64,000 bases of DNA from the NCBI GenBank assembly GCA_018401415.1, contig JAGYKV010000017.1:186001-250000 (forward strand). The letters run 5' to 3'. Positions 44,680-52,315 of this stretch are shown one piece after another. Every line of letters starts with the position of its first letter. The stretch's first letter is position 1. The position numbers were made by a program, and so were the translations under genes. The DNA comes from Candidatus Nanopelagicales bacterium. Lineage in GTDB: Bacteria; Actinomycetota; Actinomycetes; S36-B12. The notes beneath the pieces are model-generated. The model saw nothing but the letters and a program-made list of their open reading frames with translations, was not told the DNA's origin and did no database searches.

Positions 44680-46586
44680 GAATCGAGATTTTCCTTGATT
44701 AATGTGGCGAAAGCCTTAGCCCCCTCTTTACTGAGATGGACTTTGTCCGATACGAAAAACTCAGGACGATCTTTCGACATAGATTTCCAGTCCGCGACAA
44801 CAACATTTGGGTAGTCAGGAGCCACTTTGTCAATGACTGCATTATTGGGTCTCTCCCAGGAGCGTGGCATGGAGCTATTAATCAAAATGACTTTTGGATA
44901 ATCGGTGAGTTGATCAAGGAGATCTCGCAACATGCTTTCCGGCATTACACCGTTTGTTCCAGGATGAATGGCAACCACTTTCGCCAGTTGATCTCGTTTG
45001 GAAAGTTTTTTCACCCGGCCAATGAAACCACCGGGGAAACGGGATACGGCAGCGTCAATTGAGGTACCGGGAACCGAATCCTGAATGGATTTTCGCGCAC
45101 CCAGAACCACAGAGTCTCCGATCACGCTGAGTGGTGCCGGATTCGCAATTGGTTCAGACTCAATCTCAGCTGCTGCGCCCTCAGCAGGCTGTGTTTGTGT
45201 TTGTGTCTGTGTCTGTGTCTGTGTCTGTGTTTGTGTCTGTGTTTGCTGCTCTGGGGAGGCGGTGATTGGCAATTCATCAATCAGGACTTCGTCGACATTG
45301 CCGATTGCTGCGGTGACATCCGGTGCAACCGCGGCGGTAGATGGAACCAATGCCAGTGCCATTGCAATGGCGAGTGCAATAACCGCGGTCGAAATACCTG
45401 CGGCGGTCGCAATTATTCGTTCTTTCGCCGATGCAGATCCGGTCTTGAGTTTTTTCCACGTTCGGCCCAGCGCTCCCCTTCGGATGGGCATTTCCACAAA
45501 TCGGTAGCTCAGTTCGGCGATGGTGAGCGTGAGAGCCATGCGGAACACAAACAGTGGAAGTCCATCGAGTGGAATGTCTTGGCCGGGGCGAGTGACCATG
45601 AAAATGGGCCAGTGCCACAGGTAAATTCCGTAGGATCTCTGCCCGATATAGCGAAGGGGGGCCACACCAAGCCAAGCGCCTAGGGGGAGTGCGGGATGGG
45701 TGGAGAGGGCAATTGACCCAGCAACAATGATGGCAAGAACGAGGAAGCCACCTCGATAAAGAAATGGACTGAACTCGGAACTGAACACATAGAAGCCGAG
45801 GATGAGCGCGATGGAACTGATTCCCACGGCGGTGAGTCCAATTCTGGCCGGGCGCGCAATGTGATTCGGGAGTCGACCCGGGCGCCAGATGGTGGCGAGT
45901 GCCGCTCCGATGAGTAACCCCATGGCATGTGAATCCGCGCCAAAGTAGGCGCGACTGGGGTCGGCAAACTCCGGCATACCCTGGGATGTGGCAATGACGA
46001 ACATCCACAGAGTGGATGCAAGGGCGCCAAAGAGCGCGACGAATCCAACGGCGCTTCGGGAAAATCTTCGGATTACCAGAAATGCAATAAAAGGCCAGAT
46101 CAGGTAGAACTGTTCTTCCACCGCCAAAGACCACAGGTGATTGAGAAGTGCAGGGCGTCCAGTAAATTCAAAGTACGAATGGTCAGCAATGATGTACCAC
46201 CAGTTATTCACATAAAAAATGGATGCAAGAGCATCTGCGCGAAAACTGGTGGCACTATCGCGATACACGAGAACTACCGCAATCCCCACGACCAGCAGCA
46301 TTAAGAAGAGTGCGGGGAGGAGTCGGCGAGCCCGTCCCAGATAAAACTGCTTGAAGTCAATTGTCCCTGATCGTTGAAATTGTTCGAGGATCAGCGATGT
46401 GATCAGAAACCCACTGAGGACGAAAAAGACGTCGACACCAAGGAATCCTCCGGGAATGGGATCGAAACCGCCGTGGTAGAGCAGAACGCCAATGATTGCC
46501 ACGGCCCGCAGCCCGTCGAGACCTGGGAGATATCCCATTTCTCCCTGAGCCCGCCCTCCATCAAGGTTCCACGGAGGGGCCGTCAT
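44676..46586 (-). CDS. Acyltransferase-3 (OafA/YrhL type) with C-terminal SGNH domain
   Basis: 636-residue membrane protein. Residues about 15-385 are the acyltransferase-3 domain with ten or so helices (GLDGLRAVAIIGVLLYHGG, LGVDVFFVLSGFLI, RRLLPALFLM, LWSLAVEEQFYLIWP). An extra helix near 400 is followed by a linker with (QT)9, then a periplasmic SGNH hydrolase-like domain (VIGDSVVLGARK with the Ser, and KVHLSKEGAK with the late His). This layout occurs in enzymes that O-acetylate cell-wall or exported polysaccharides. ATG 46586 has TACCAT 6 nt upstream. Target polymer unknown. Confidence 0.88.
   Translation of the reverse strand: MTAPPWNLDGGRAQGEMGYLPGLDGLRAVAIIGVLLYHGGFDPIPGGFLGVDVFFVLSGFLITSLILEQFQRSGTIDFKQFYLGRARRLLPALFLMLLVVGIAVVLVYRDSATSFRADALASIFYVNNWWYIIADHSYFEFTGRPALLNHLWSLAVEEQFYLIWPFIAFLVIRRFSRSAVGFVALFGALASTLWMFVIATSQGMPEFADPSRAYFGADSHAMGLLIGAALATIWRPGRLPNHIARPARIGLTAVGISSIALILGFYVFSSEFSPFLYRGGFLVLAIIVAGSIALSTHPALPLGAWLGVAPLRYIGQRSYGIYLWHWPIFMVTRPGQDIPLDGLPLFVFRMALTLTIAELSYRFVEMPIRRGALGRTWKKLKTGSASAKERIIATAAGISTAVIALAIAMALALVPSTAAVAPDVTAAIGNVDEVLIDELPITASPEQQTQTQTQTQTQTQTQTQTQPAEGAAAEIESEPIANPAPLSVIGDSVVLGARKSIQDSVPGTSIDAAVSRFPGGFIGRVKKLSKRDQLAKVVAIHPGTNGVMPESMLRDLLDQLTDYPKVILINSSMPRSWERPNNAVIDKVAPDYPNVVVADWKSMSKDRPEFFVSDKVHLSKEGAKAFATLIKENLDS
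45189..45245 (-). repeat. Hexanucleotide microsatellite encoding (QT)n linker
   Basis: On the plus strand a run of GTGTCT/GTGTTT-type hexamers, read on the minus strand as CAGACA/CAAACA, encodes about nine Gln-Thr pairs between the membrane and SGNH domains. Slippage by one unit changes the linker by two residues and keeps the frame. Confidence 0.9.
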
Positions 46587-46592
46587 GTTCCC

Positions 46593-46598
46593 ATGGTA
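46593..46598 (-). promoter_or_regulatory. -10-like hexamer TACCAT for the acyltransferase gene
   Basis: Minus-strand TACCAT ends 6 nt before ATG 46586, a leaderless configuration. It lies between this gene and the end of ccr. Confidence 0.5.
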
Positions 46599-46616
46599 AG
46601 TGGTGTGGGGTTTAAA

Positions 46617-47951
46617 TCATGAGGTGGTGAATCGGTTGATTTGGGAGAGTGTCCGGGAACGCAGTTGGTCATCGGTGACGCCAAGGCCTGCCTGGGGTGC
46701 GAGGCAGAGCACACCCACTTTCCCCTGGTGCTGATTTTGATGTACTTCAAAGGCAGCCTGGCCCGCTTCCTCGAGTGGGAACGATTTCGACAGTGTCGGG
46801 TGAATCATCCCCCGAGCAATGAGGCGATTGGCTTCATAGGCCTCTCGGTAGTTGGCGAAATGGCTTCCCACGATTCGCTTGAGGTTCATCCAGAGGTAAC
46901 GGTTGTCATACTCGTGCATGAATCCTGTTGTCGAGGCGCACGTCGCAATGGTTCCGCCACGTTTGGTCACGTACACGCTTGCTCCGAAAGTCTCTCGCCC
47001 AGGATGCTCGAAAACAATGTCCGGATCTTCGCCCCCGGTGAGTTCACGGATTTTCTTACCCAGGCGCTGCCATTCTTTTGGATCTTGGGTCTGCGGGTCC
47101 TTCCAGAATTTATAGTTTTCGACACTACGGTCAATCACAAGGTCTGCACCCATATCGCGGCAAATTTGCGCCTTCTCCGGGCTGGAAACAACGCACACCG
47201 GGATTCCTCCGCCATTGAGTGTGTACTGGGTGGCGTAACCCCCAAGGCCACCGGATGCACCCCAAATCAGAACAATGTCACCCTGTTTCATTCCAGCGCC
47301 ATTGCGAGAAACAAGTTGTCGATACGCGGTGGAGTTCACCAGCCCGGGGCTGGCCGCTTCTTCCCAGGTCAGATGCTCAGGCTTGGGCATTAGCTGATTG
47401 GATTTGACCACGGCAAATTCAGCAAGGCCACCGAAATTAGTTTCAAAACCCCAAATCCGTTGCTCCGGATCCATCATGGTGTCGTTGTGACCCATGGGCG
47501 ACTCCAACTCAACGCTCAGGCAATGGGCGACCACCCGATCCCCGGGGGCGAATGCGTTGACCCCTGGCCCAACGCGCAGAACCACCCCGGCCGCGTCTGA
47601 ACCGATAATGTGATACGGCAGATTGTGACGTTGGCCGTTGGGGTTTGACCTGGCGTATTTTTCAAGAAACCCAAAAGTTGATACCGGCTCAAAAATACTT
47701 GTCCACACGGTGTTGTAATTAATGCTCGAGGCCATTACCGCAATCAATGCCTCGCCGGCGACCAATTCGGGAACGGGAACCTGGTCAATGTGCATACTGG
47801 TTCGAGGATCTTTGTCTTGGAATTTCATGCCCTCAAACATTCCGACATCAGCTTTGTGGACCGTTACCGCCCGATAAGTCGGGGGAATCTCCAAGGATTC
47901 AAATACTTCGCGACCTGCTCGGCTTTCAATGGCATCAATTATTTCCTGCAT
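46617..47951 (-). CDS. ccr: Crotonyl-CoA carboxylase/reductase
   Basis: 444 residues, MDR-family enzyme that reduces crotonyl-CoA with NADPH while fixing CO2 to give (2S)-ethylmalonyl-CoA. Diagnostic segments: SSINYNTVWTSIFEP (with the Asn of the CO2 site), HIIGSDAAGVVLRVG, WGFETNFGGLAEF (Phe-Glu pair), the NADPH loop IWGASGGLGGYA, and VGSHFANYREA with the conserved His. It carries the full set of carboxylating-site residues, so it is Ccr rather than a plain acrylyl-CoA reductase. ATG 47951 is preferred over the TTG at 47975; TTTAAT lies 6 nt upstream. It supplies the substrate for epimerase and Ecm. Confidence 0.95.
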   Translation of the reverse strand: MQEIIDAIESRAGREVFESLEIPPTYRAVTVHKADVGMFEGMKFQDKDPRTSMHIDQVPVPELVAGEALIAVMASSINYNTVWTSIFEPVSTFGFLEKYARSNPNGQRHNLPYHIIGSDAAGVVLRVGPGVNAFAPGDRVVAHCLSVELESPMGHNDTMMDPEQRIWGFETNFGGLAEFAVVKSNQLMPKPEHLTWEEAASPGLVNSTAYRQLVSRNGAGMKQGDIVLIWGASGGLGGYATQYTLNGGGIPVCVVSSPEKAQICRDMGADLVIDRSVENYKFWKDPQTQDPKEWQRLGKKIRELTGGEDPDIVFEHPGRETFGASVYVTKRGGTIATCASTTGFMHEYDNRYLWMNLKRIVGSHFANYREAYEANRLIARGMIHPTLSKSFPLEEAGQAAFEVHQNQHQGKVGVLCLAPQAGLGVTDDQLRSRTLSQINRFTTS

Positions 47952-47957
47952 GTAGGT

Positions 47958-47963
47958 ATTAAA
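47958..47963 (-). promoter_or_regulatory. -10-like hexamer TTTAAT for ccr
   Basis: Minus-strand TTTAAT ends 6 nt before ATG 47951 and has no ribosome site beside it. It is a near match to the TANNNT pattern. Confidence 0.35.
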
Positions 47964-47979
47964 CCCAAGGAACAAGGAT

Positions 47980-48162
47980 CTAGTTGGCTAATTGCCAGAC
48001 CAGTACCCCTATGGTGACTGTGAGTCCGATCACGCCAATTGTCGCCACACGACGAATACGCTTAAAAAGGCCGATGAAGATCACAGCACTGAACGCCCCG
48101 ATCACGAGGGCGATCGCTGGGTGGTCAAGAAGTGACGGGTCAGCGATGTTGAACAAACTCAA
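47980..48162 (-). CDS. Small two-helix membrane protein between epimerase and ccr
   Basis: About 60 residues. Two hydrophobic helices (AIALVIGAFSAVIFIGLF and VATIGVIGLTVTIGVLVW) are separated by the basic turn KRIRR. TTG 48162 is proposed because GGAGG lies 8 nt upstream, inside the 3' end of the epimerase gene, which it overlaps by 23 nt in another frame. Longer starts in the same frame overlap more and lack a ribosome site. It would be translated from the epimerase transcript. No family recognised, and a spurious ORF cannot be excluded. Confidence 0.5.
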   Translation of the reverse strand: MSLFNIADPSLLDHPAIALVIGAFSAVIFIGLFKRIRRVATIGVIGLTVTIGVLVWQLAN

Positions 48163-48577
48163 TGAGTACGCCTCCGCAATCACGTGGATGAGCAAAATTC
48201 ACCAAACTTCCGGCGGTGCCGGTACGTGGCTCTGGATAGAGCATTCGGATGCCACGTGATTGAAGAATCTGAGACACCTCCGCAACATCTGTGACATTAA
48301 GTGCCATTTGCTGAATTCCCGGACCTTGTTTAGCCAGGAACTTGCCAATAGTTGTGTCAGGCCCTAATGGTGCCAGCAGCTGAATCTCCGATTTTCCATC
48401 TGAAAATCTGAGCATCGCTTCCTCAACGCCTTGCTCCTCATTGACTTCGGTGTGGTAACAATGCAATCCCAGCGTGCCTTGATAAAACGTTAAGCTTTCT
48501 TGAAGATCTGGTACGGCGATACCGACATGGTCGATTCCGAGAATTAAATGGGAGATTTCATTAGTAACGTCAGGCAT
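48140..48577 (-). CDS. mce: Methylmalonyl-CoA/ethylmalonyl-CoA epimerase
   Basis: 145 residues, glyoxalase fold with two beta-alpha-beta-beta-beta units. Metal ligands expected from the Propionibacterium enzyme are the first His ([11 protein letters not shown]), a Gln/Glu in [10 protein letters not shown], a second His, and Glu in GVLIEFVQ. At the second His position this protein has GIQQMALNV, that is Gln. I recall that streptomycete homologues read the same way, so it is probably a variant of the group. It interconverts 2R and 2S ethylmalonyl- and methylmalonyl-CoA for the mutases. ATG 48577 or ATG 48586; the latter would collide with the divergent thiolase ORF. Confidence 0.88.
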   Translation of the reverse strand: MPDVTNEISHLILGIDHVGIAVPDLQESLTFYQGTLGLHCYHTEVNEEQGVEEAMLRFSDGKSEIQLLAPLGPDTTIGKFLAKQGPGIQQMALNVTDVAEVSQILQSRGIRMLYPEPRTGTAGSLVNFAHPRDCGGVLIEFVQHR

Positions 48578-48638
48578 AGCACTCATGGAACTAATGTTGG
48601 CACACGGAGAGTCCGGTCAGGCGGAAGTGGGTTGTGAT

Positions 48639-49874
48639 ATGAATGACAACAGAATTACGGCACATCAGGACGAACCTTCAGTGTTGGTCGCAGGTGCACG
48701 CACTCCCATGGGACGACTTCAGGGTGCACTGAAGTCCATGAGCGCCGCAGAGCTTGGTGCAGTGGCAATTAAGGGCGCTTTGGATAAGGCGGGTCTGGGT
48801 CCGGAGTCCGTGGAGTACGTGATCATGGGACAGGTGCTCCAGGCCGGCGCAGGTCAGATGACTGCCCGTCAGGCAGCGGTCAGCGCAGGAATCAGCATGA
48901 ACGTTCCGGCCTTGACCATTAATAAGGTTTGCCTCTCAGGGCTGGACGCCATTGCGTTGGCAGATCAACTTATTCGCGCTGGTGAAGCCGAATGCATTGT
49001 GGCCGGCGGCATGGAATCAATGACAAATGCCCCCCATTTATTGGTCGGATCGCGGGAAGGCGTCAAGTTCGGCGATTGGAAGATGATCGACTCCATGGCC
49101 TTCGACGGTCTTACCTGTGCATTTGATCTCTGTGCCATGGGGGAATCAACCGACAACTACAACTCCCGGTACGGACTCACCCGGGAATCCCAGGACGAGT
49201 TCTCCCAGCTTTCCCACGCCCGAGCCGCACGTGCGCAACAGGCAGGTTATTTCGACGAAGAGATTGTGACCGTGCAAGTTCCACAGCGCAGGGGAGACCC
49301 AGTAACGGTGTCCCGTGATGAAGGCATTCGAGCTGAGACGACCGTGGACGGACTCGCAAAACTCCGACCCGCGTTTAATCGTGAAGGAACCGTCACGGCG
49401 GGCAATGCTTCGCAGATCTCCGATGGAGCAGCCGCAGTTGTTGTCATGAGTAGGTCGAAAGCCCAGTCACTCGGTCTCTCATGGATTGCTGAGATCGGCG
49501 CTCATGGCAATGTCGCCGGACCCGATGCAAGCCTGCATGAACAACCAGCACAAGCAATTCTCGCCGCATGTCGCCGTGCGGGGCTCGATCCTGCGGAAAT
49601 TGACCTCTTTGAAATAAATGAAGCTTTCGCGGCTGTGGGTTTGGTTTCAATGCAGATATTGCAGCAAGCTGGTGCGTCGGCTGATCTAGACCACGTCAAC
49701 ATCAATGGCGGTGCCATCGCATTGGGGCATCCCATTGGAATGTCTGGTGCTCGGTTAGTGCTGCATTTGGCCCACGAATTACGCAGACGCGGTGGCGGAA
49801 TCGGGGCGGCAGCCTTGTGTGGTGGGGGTGGGCAAGGCGATGCCCTGCTCATTAGGGTTCCTGCAGCCCGGTAG
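48639..49874 (+). CDS. Acetyl-CoA acetyltransferase (thiolase)
   Basis: 411 residues. The three thiolase motifs are intact: nucleophile Cys98 in [19 protein letters not shown] with the His, and [13 protein letters not shown] with the second Cys. Length and the [11 protein letters not shown] segment match biosynthetic acetoacetyl-CoA thiolases. It condenses two acetyl-CoA to start the ethylmalonyl-CoA route. The frame is open to an ATG at 48585, but this overlaps the possible start of the divergent epimerase gene and adds residues outside the family fold, so ATG 48639 is preferred. A TAATGT hexamer at 48592 could start a short leader. Confidence 0.92.
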   Translation: MNDNRITAHQDEPSVLVAGARTPMGRLQGALKSMSAAELGAVAIKGALDKAGLGPESVEYVIMGQVLQAGAGQMTARQAAVSAGISMNVPALTINKVCLSGLDAIALADQLIRAGEAECIVAGGMESMTNAPHLLVGSREGVKFGDWKMIDSMAFDGLTCAFDLCAMGESTDNYNSRYGLTRESQDEFSQLSHARAARAQQAGYFDEEIVTVQVPQRRGDPVTVSRDEGIRAETTVDGLAKLRPAFNREGTVTAGNASQISDGAAAVVVMSRSKAQSLGLSWIAEIGAHGNVAGPDASLHEQPAQAILAACRRAGLDPAEIDLFEINEAFAAVGLVSMQILQQAGASADLDHVNINGGAIALGHPIGMSGARLVLHLAHELRRRGGGIGAAALCGGGGQGDALLIRVPAAR

Positions 49875-49947
49875 GACTTCCGACCCATTTGATCACTGCG
49901 TGTCAATTCTTGTCGGTGCCCCCACCCCTGTTGCCCGGACTAGGCAA

Positions 49948-49953
49948 TAGCCT
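49948..49953 (+). promoter_or_regulatory. -10-like hexamer TAGCCT, leaderless start of meaB
   Basis: TAGCCT ends 6 nt before GTG 49960, and there is no ribosome site. Confidence 0.5.
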
Positions 49954-49959
49954 GAGCGC

Positions 49960-50901
49960 GTGATCAACTGGTTGGCCGTTCTGAGTGAGGGTGGCTCACG
50001 CGATATTGCGCGAGCGATTACCGCTGTTGAAAATTCGAGTGAGGTTGGGGCTGAGATTCTTGCCCAACTTCCGTTACCGACCGCCCATGTCATTGGATTG
50101 ACCGGCCCTCCGGGTGTGGGGAAGTCAACGTCAACATCGGCACTTGTCGGAAAACTACGAGCGAGTGGTCATCGAGTGGCTGTTCTGGCTGTTGATCCTT
50201 CATCGCCATTCAGTAAGGGTGCCCTGCTGGGCGACCGAATTCGGATGCAGGAGCATGCCAATGACCCAGGTGTCTACATTCGCTCGCTCGCCGCTCGCGG
50301 TCATTTGGGTGGGTTGACAGAAACAACCCTAGACGTCATCACCGTATTAAGTGCCGCAGGTTTTGACTCGATCATTGTTGAGACTGTTGGGGTGGGGCAG
50401 TCAGAAATTGACATTGCCTCGGCGGCAGACACGACCATTGTGATTACTGCGCCCGGGATGGGCGATGGTATTCAAGCCGCGAAAGCGGGAATATTAGAAA
50501 TCGCCGACATTTTTGCAGTAAATAAGGCTGATCGCGATGGTGCCGAAGTAACCGTTCGTGAGTTGAAGTCAATGATCAGCCTCGCTCCGGGCTCAGATGG
50601 TTGGGTTCCACCGGTAATACCCACTGTCGCAACCACCGGACAAGGCTTTGCGGAACTGACGTTAGCCATTGCCGATCACTTGGTTTACCTGCAGAAGTCA
50701 GGTGACCTTGATCGCAGGCGCGAGCAGCGTTTGCGCGACTACCTTGTGGCGCGAGCATTTGCTGTGGCCCACCGACAGATTCAAGACAAAGAGGCTGCAG
50801 GTGAACTTGCCCACCGGGTGGCCGGCGGGAACATGAGTGGAGCACGGGCGCTGGAGTTACTGATCAGCGAGTTCTCCGTTGACGAGCACCCGGGGAATTA
50901 A
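49960..50901 (+). CDS. meaB: MeaB-type G3E GTPase, mutase chaperone
   Basis: 313 residues. P-loop GPPGVGKS at 49-56, the G3E signature VETVGVGQSE and the G4-like NKADRDG are present. MeaB proteins gate loading of adenosylcobalamin into acyl-CoA mutases and protect them from inactivation. Its partner should be the Ecm encoded at 39.2 kb, or a methylmalonyl-CoA mutase elsewhere. The C-terminal dimerisation arm is present. Its 3' end overlaps the convergent Rrf2-type gene by 38 nt. Confidence 0.93.
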   Translation: MINWLAVLSEGGSRDIARAITAVENSSEVGAEILAQLPLPTAHVIGLTGPPGVGKSTSTSALVGKLRASGHRVAVLAVDPSSPFSKGALLGDRIRMQEHANDPGVYIRSLAARGHLGGLTETTLDVITVLSAAGFDSIIVETVGVGQSEIDIASAADTTIVITAPGMGDGIQAAKAGILEIADIFAVNKADRDGAEVTVRELKSMISLAPGSDGWVPPVIPTVATTGQGFAELTLAIADHLVYLQKSGDLDRRREQRLRDYLVARAFAVAHRQIQDKEAAGELAHRVAGGNMSGARALELLISEFSVDEHPGN

Positions 50902-51331
50902 TCAGTTCCTTGATCGCGGCACTGAATTGGCCATCGACAACTTGATCCATGGTTATTTCTTCGAGTACCGAGCGCATTGCGGCTCGTAAGGCGATCCATA
51001 CATCCACCAGGGAACTATCGGGGTGAACAACGTCCTCGGGGCGTTGCCCACGGACCGCCGCAAGTGGTCCGTCAAGTGCGCGAATGACATCTGCCACCGA
51101 AATAGAGTCAGGGGGTGAGGCCAGACGGTATCCGCCTTCAGGGCCCCTTTTACTCATGACAATATTTGCCTGTCGCAATTCCCTTAATATTCCTTCGAGG
51201 AACTTAGCCGGTATTCCTTGGGACTGAGCGATGTAATCACTGGTCACCAATTGGGTTGGTGCCTTCGCGTATGCACGGGTCAACTCAACGACGGCGCACA
51301 TGCCGTAGTCGGCTCGAGCAGAGACGTACAT
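50864..51331 (-). CDS. Rrf2-family transcriptional regulator
   Basis: 155 residues. Winged-helix DNA-binding domain of the Rrf2 type: YVSARADYGMCAVVELTRAYA, IPAKFLEGILRELRQANIV and KRGPEGGYRLA. The [2Fe-2S] ligand Cys cluster found in IscR or NsrR is absent; the only Cys lies near residue 11. It is therefore closer to the CymR-like, cluster-free regulators. Start at ATG 51331 agrees with the family; a longer frame adds nine residues. It diverges from the thioredoxin gene, so it may regulate that gene or itself. Its targets are not evident. Confidence 0.88.
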   Translation of the reverse strand: MYVSARADYGMCAVVELTRAYAKAPTQLVTSDYIAQSQGIPAKFLEGILRELRQANIVMSKRGPEGGYRLASPPDSISVADVIRALDGPLAAVRGQRPEDVVHPDSSLVDVWIALRAAMRSVLEEITMDQVVDGQFSAAIKELINSPGARQRRTR

Positions 51332-51426
51332 GGGTGAAGTCAAGCACAGGCCCTGCATTGTCGCGATGTATCCTGAGGAAATACTTTAAGGTGTTGTGAC
51401 AAAGGGTAAGGGAGAGAAGACGTCTC

Positions 51427-52305
51427 ATGAGCACTCCGTCATTTGCAGGAGCAGTCGACCTAGGAGCATTGGCAGCCAAGAAGAAGGCGGCAGCGAACCC
51501 GGGTAGTTCACTGACCATCAATGTCACCACAGCTGATTTTGAGACAAGAGTTCTCGCGCAATCACAAACCATTCCTGTGGTGCTAGACGTGTGGGCGGAG
51601 TGGTGTGGACCTTGCAAGCAGTTGTCACCGATACTTGAGGAATTAGCGCAGGAGTACTCCGGCAGAATCTTGGTAGCAAAAGTTGACGCAGACACCGAGC
51701 AGCAGATTGCCCAAGCTTTACAGGTGCAATCTATTCCGTCCGTATTTGCTGTGATTATGGGTCAACTGATACCGCTGTTCCAAGGTGCGTATCCCAAAGA
51801 GCAGATCAGACAGATATTTGACAAGCTTTTGGAGTTGGCCGCTGAACAAGGATTGTCACCGGGCGCCGCCGCAGAGTCGACCGAGCAAGCCAGTGAGTCA
51901 GAGGTGGTTGAAGAACAGGTGGATCCCCGATTTGATTCGGCGGTCAATGCCATCGAGGCGGGAGACTGGACACAAGCTAAAGCCGAATATCAGGGGATTC
52001 TGGATTCTGATCCGGGGGACATGGATGCACGTGGTGGGTTCATCATGTGTGAAATATTCGAGCGAACCGATGGTGTCGCTGAGCCCGTAGGCGACTCGTT
52101 TGAAGACGTTCTTATCCGCGCCGACTTAGCCGCCGCCCAAGGAGATTGGACAAATGCTTTCGCCCACATTATTGCCGCTGTTCACATGTCTGCGGGAAGT
52201 GATAGAGATATTGCGCGGGCTCGCGCAGTTGACTACTTCACTTTGGCGGGGGATCACGCGGAGGTTCCCGCCGCAAGAGTGGCGCTGGCAAACGCCCTTT
52301 TTTAA
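51427..52305 (+). CDS. Thioredoxin-domain protein with TPR-like C-terminus (CnoX type)
   Basis: 292 residues. Residues about 30-140 are a thioredoxin fold with the redox motif WCGPC (Cys60 and Cys63) and cis-Pro in QSIPSVF. The acidic linker (EQASESEVVEEQ) leads to a helical C-terminal domain with TPR-like pairs (ALEAGDWTQAKAEYQGIL-like). The layout is that of CnoX (YbbN), a chaperone-redoxin. It stands next to glgB, as in other actinobacteria. A purine-rich GGGAGAGAAG stretch precedes the ATG. It converges on glgB with 10 nt between stops. Confidence 0.88.
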   Translation: MSTPSFAGAVDLGALAAKKKAAANPGSSLTINVTTADFETRVLAQSQTIPVVLDVWAEWCGPCKQLSPILEELAQEYSGRILVAKVDADTEQQIAQALQVQSIPSVFAVIMGQLIPLFQGAYPKEQIRQIFDKLLELAAEQGLSPGAAAESTEQASESEVVEEQVDPRFDSAVNAIEAGDWTQAKAEYQGILDSDPGDMDARGGFIMCEIFERTDGVAEPVGDSFEDVLIRADLAAAQGDWTNAFAHIIAAVHMSAGSDRDIARARAVDYFTLAGDHAEVPAARVALANALF

Positions 52306-52315
52306 TCACAGGCAG

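Noticed and set aside
45085-45683. Plus-strand ORFs with long Cys-Val or Cys-Leu runs
   Set aside because: They are products of the hexanucleotide microsatellite on the opposite strand of the acyltransferase gene, with no start signals.
48584-48638. Thiolase start at ATG 48585 with the epimerase start at ATG 48586 on the other strand
   Set aside because: The two start codons would overlap on opposite strands. The family N-termini support downstream starts for both.
51332-51426. Rrf2 operator palindrome between the regulator and the thioredoxin gene
   Set aside because: I looked for a CCT...AGG dyad around the CCTGAGG-TTTAAGG stretch, but the arms match too poorly to claim a site.
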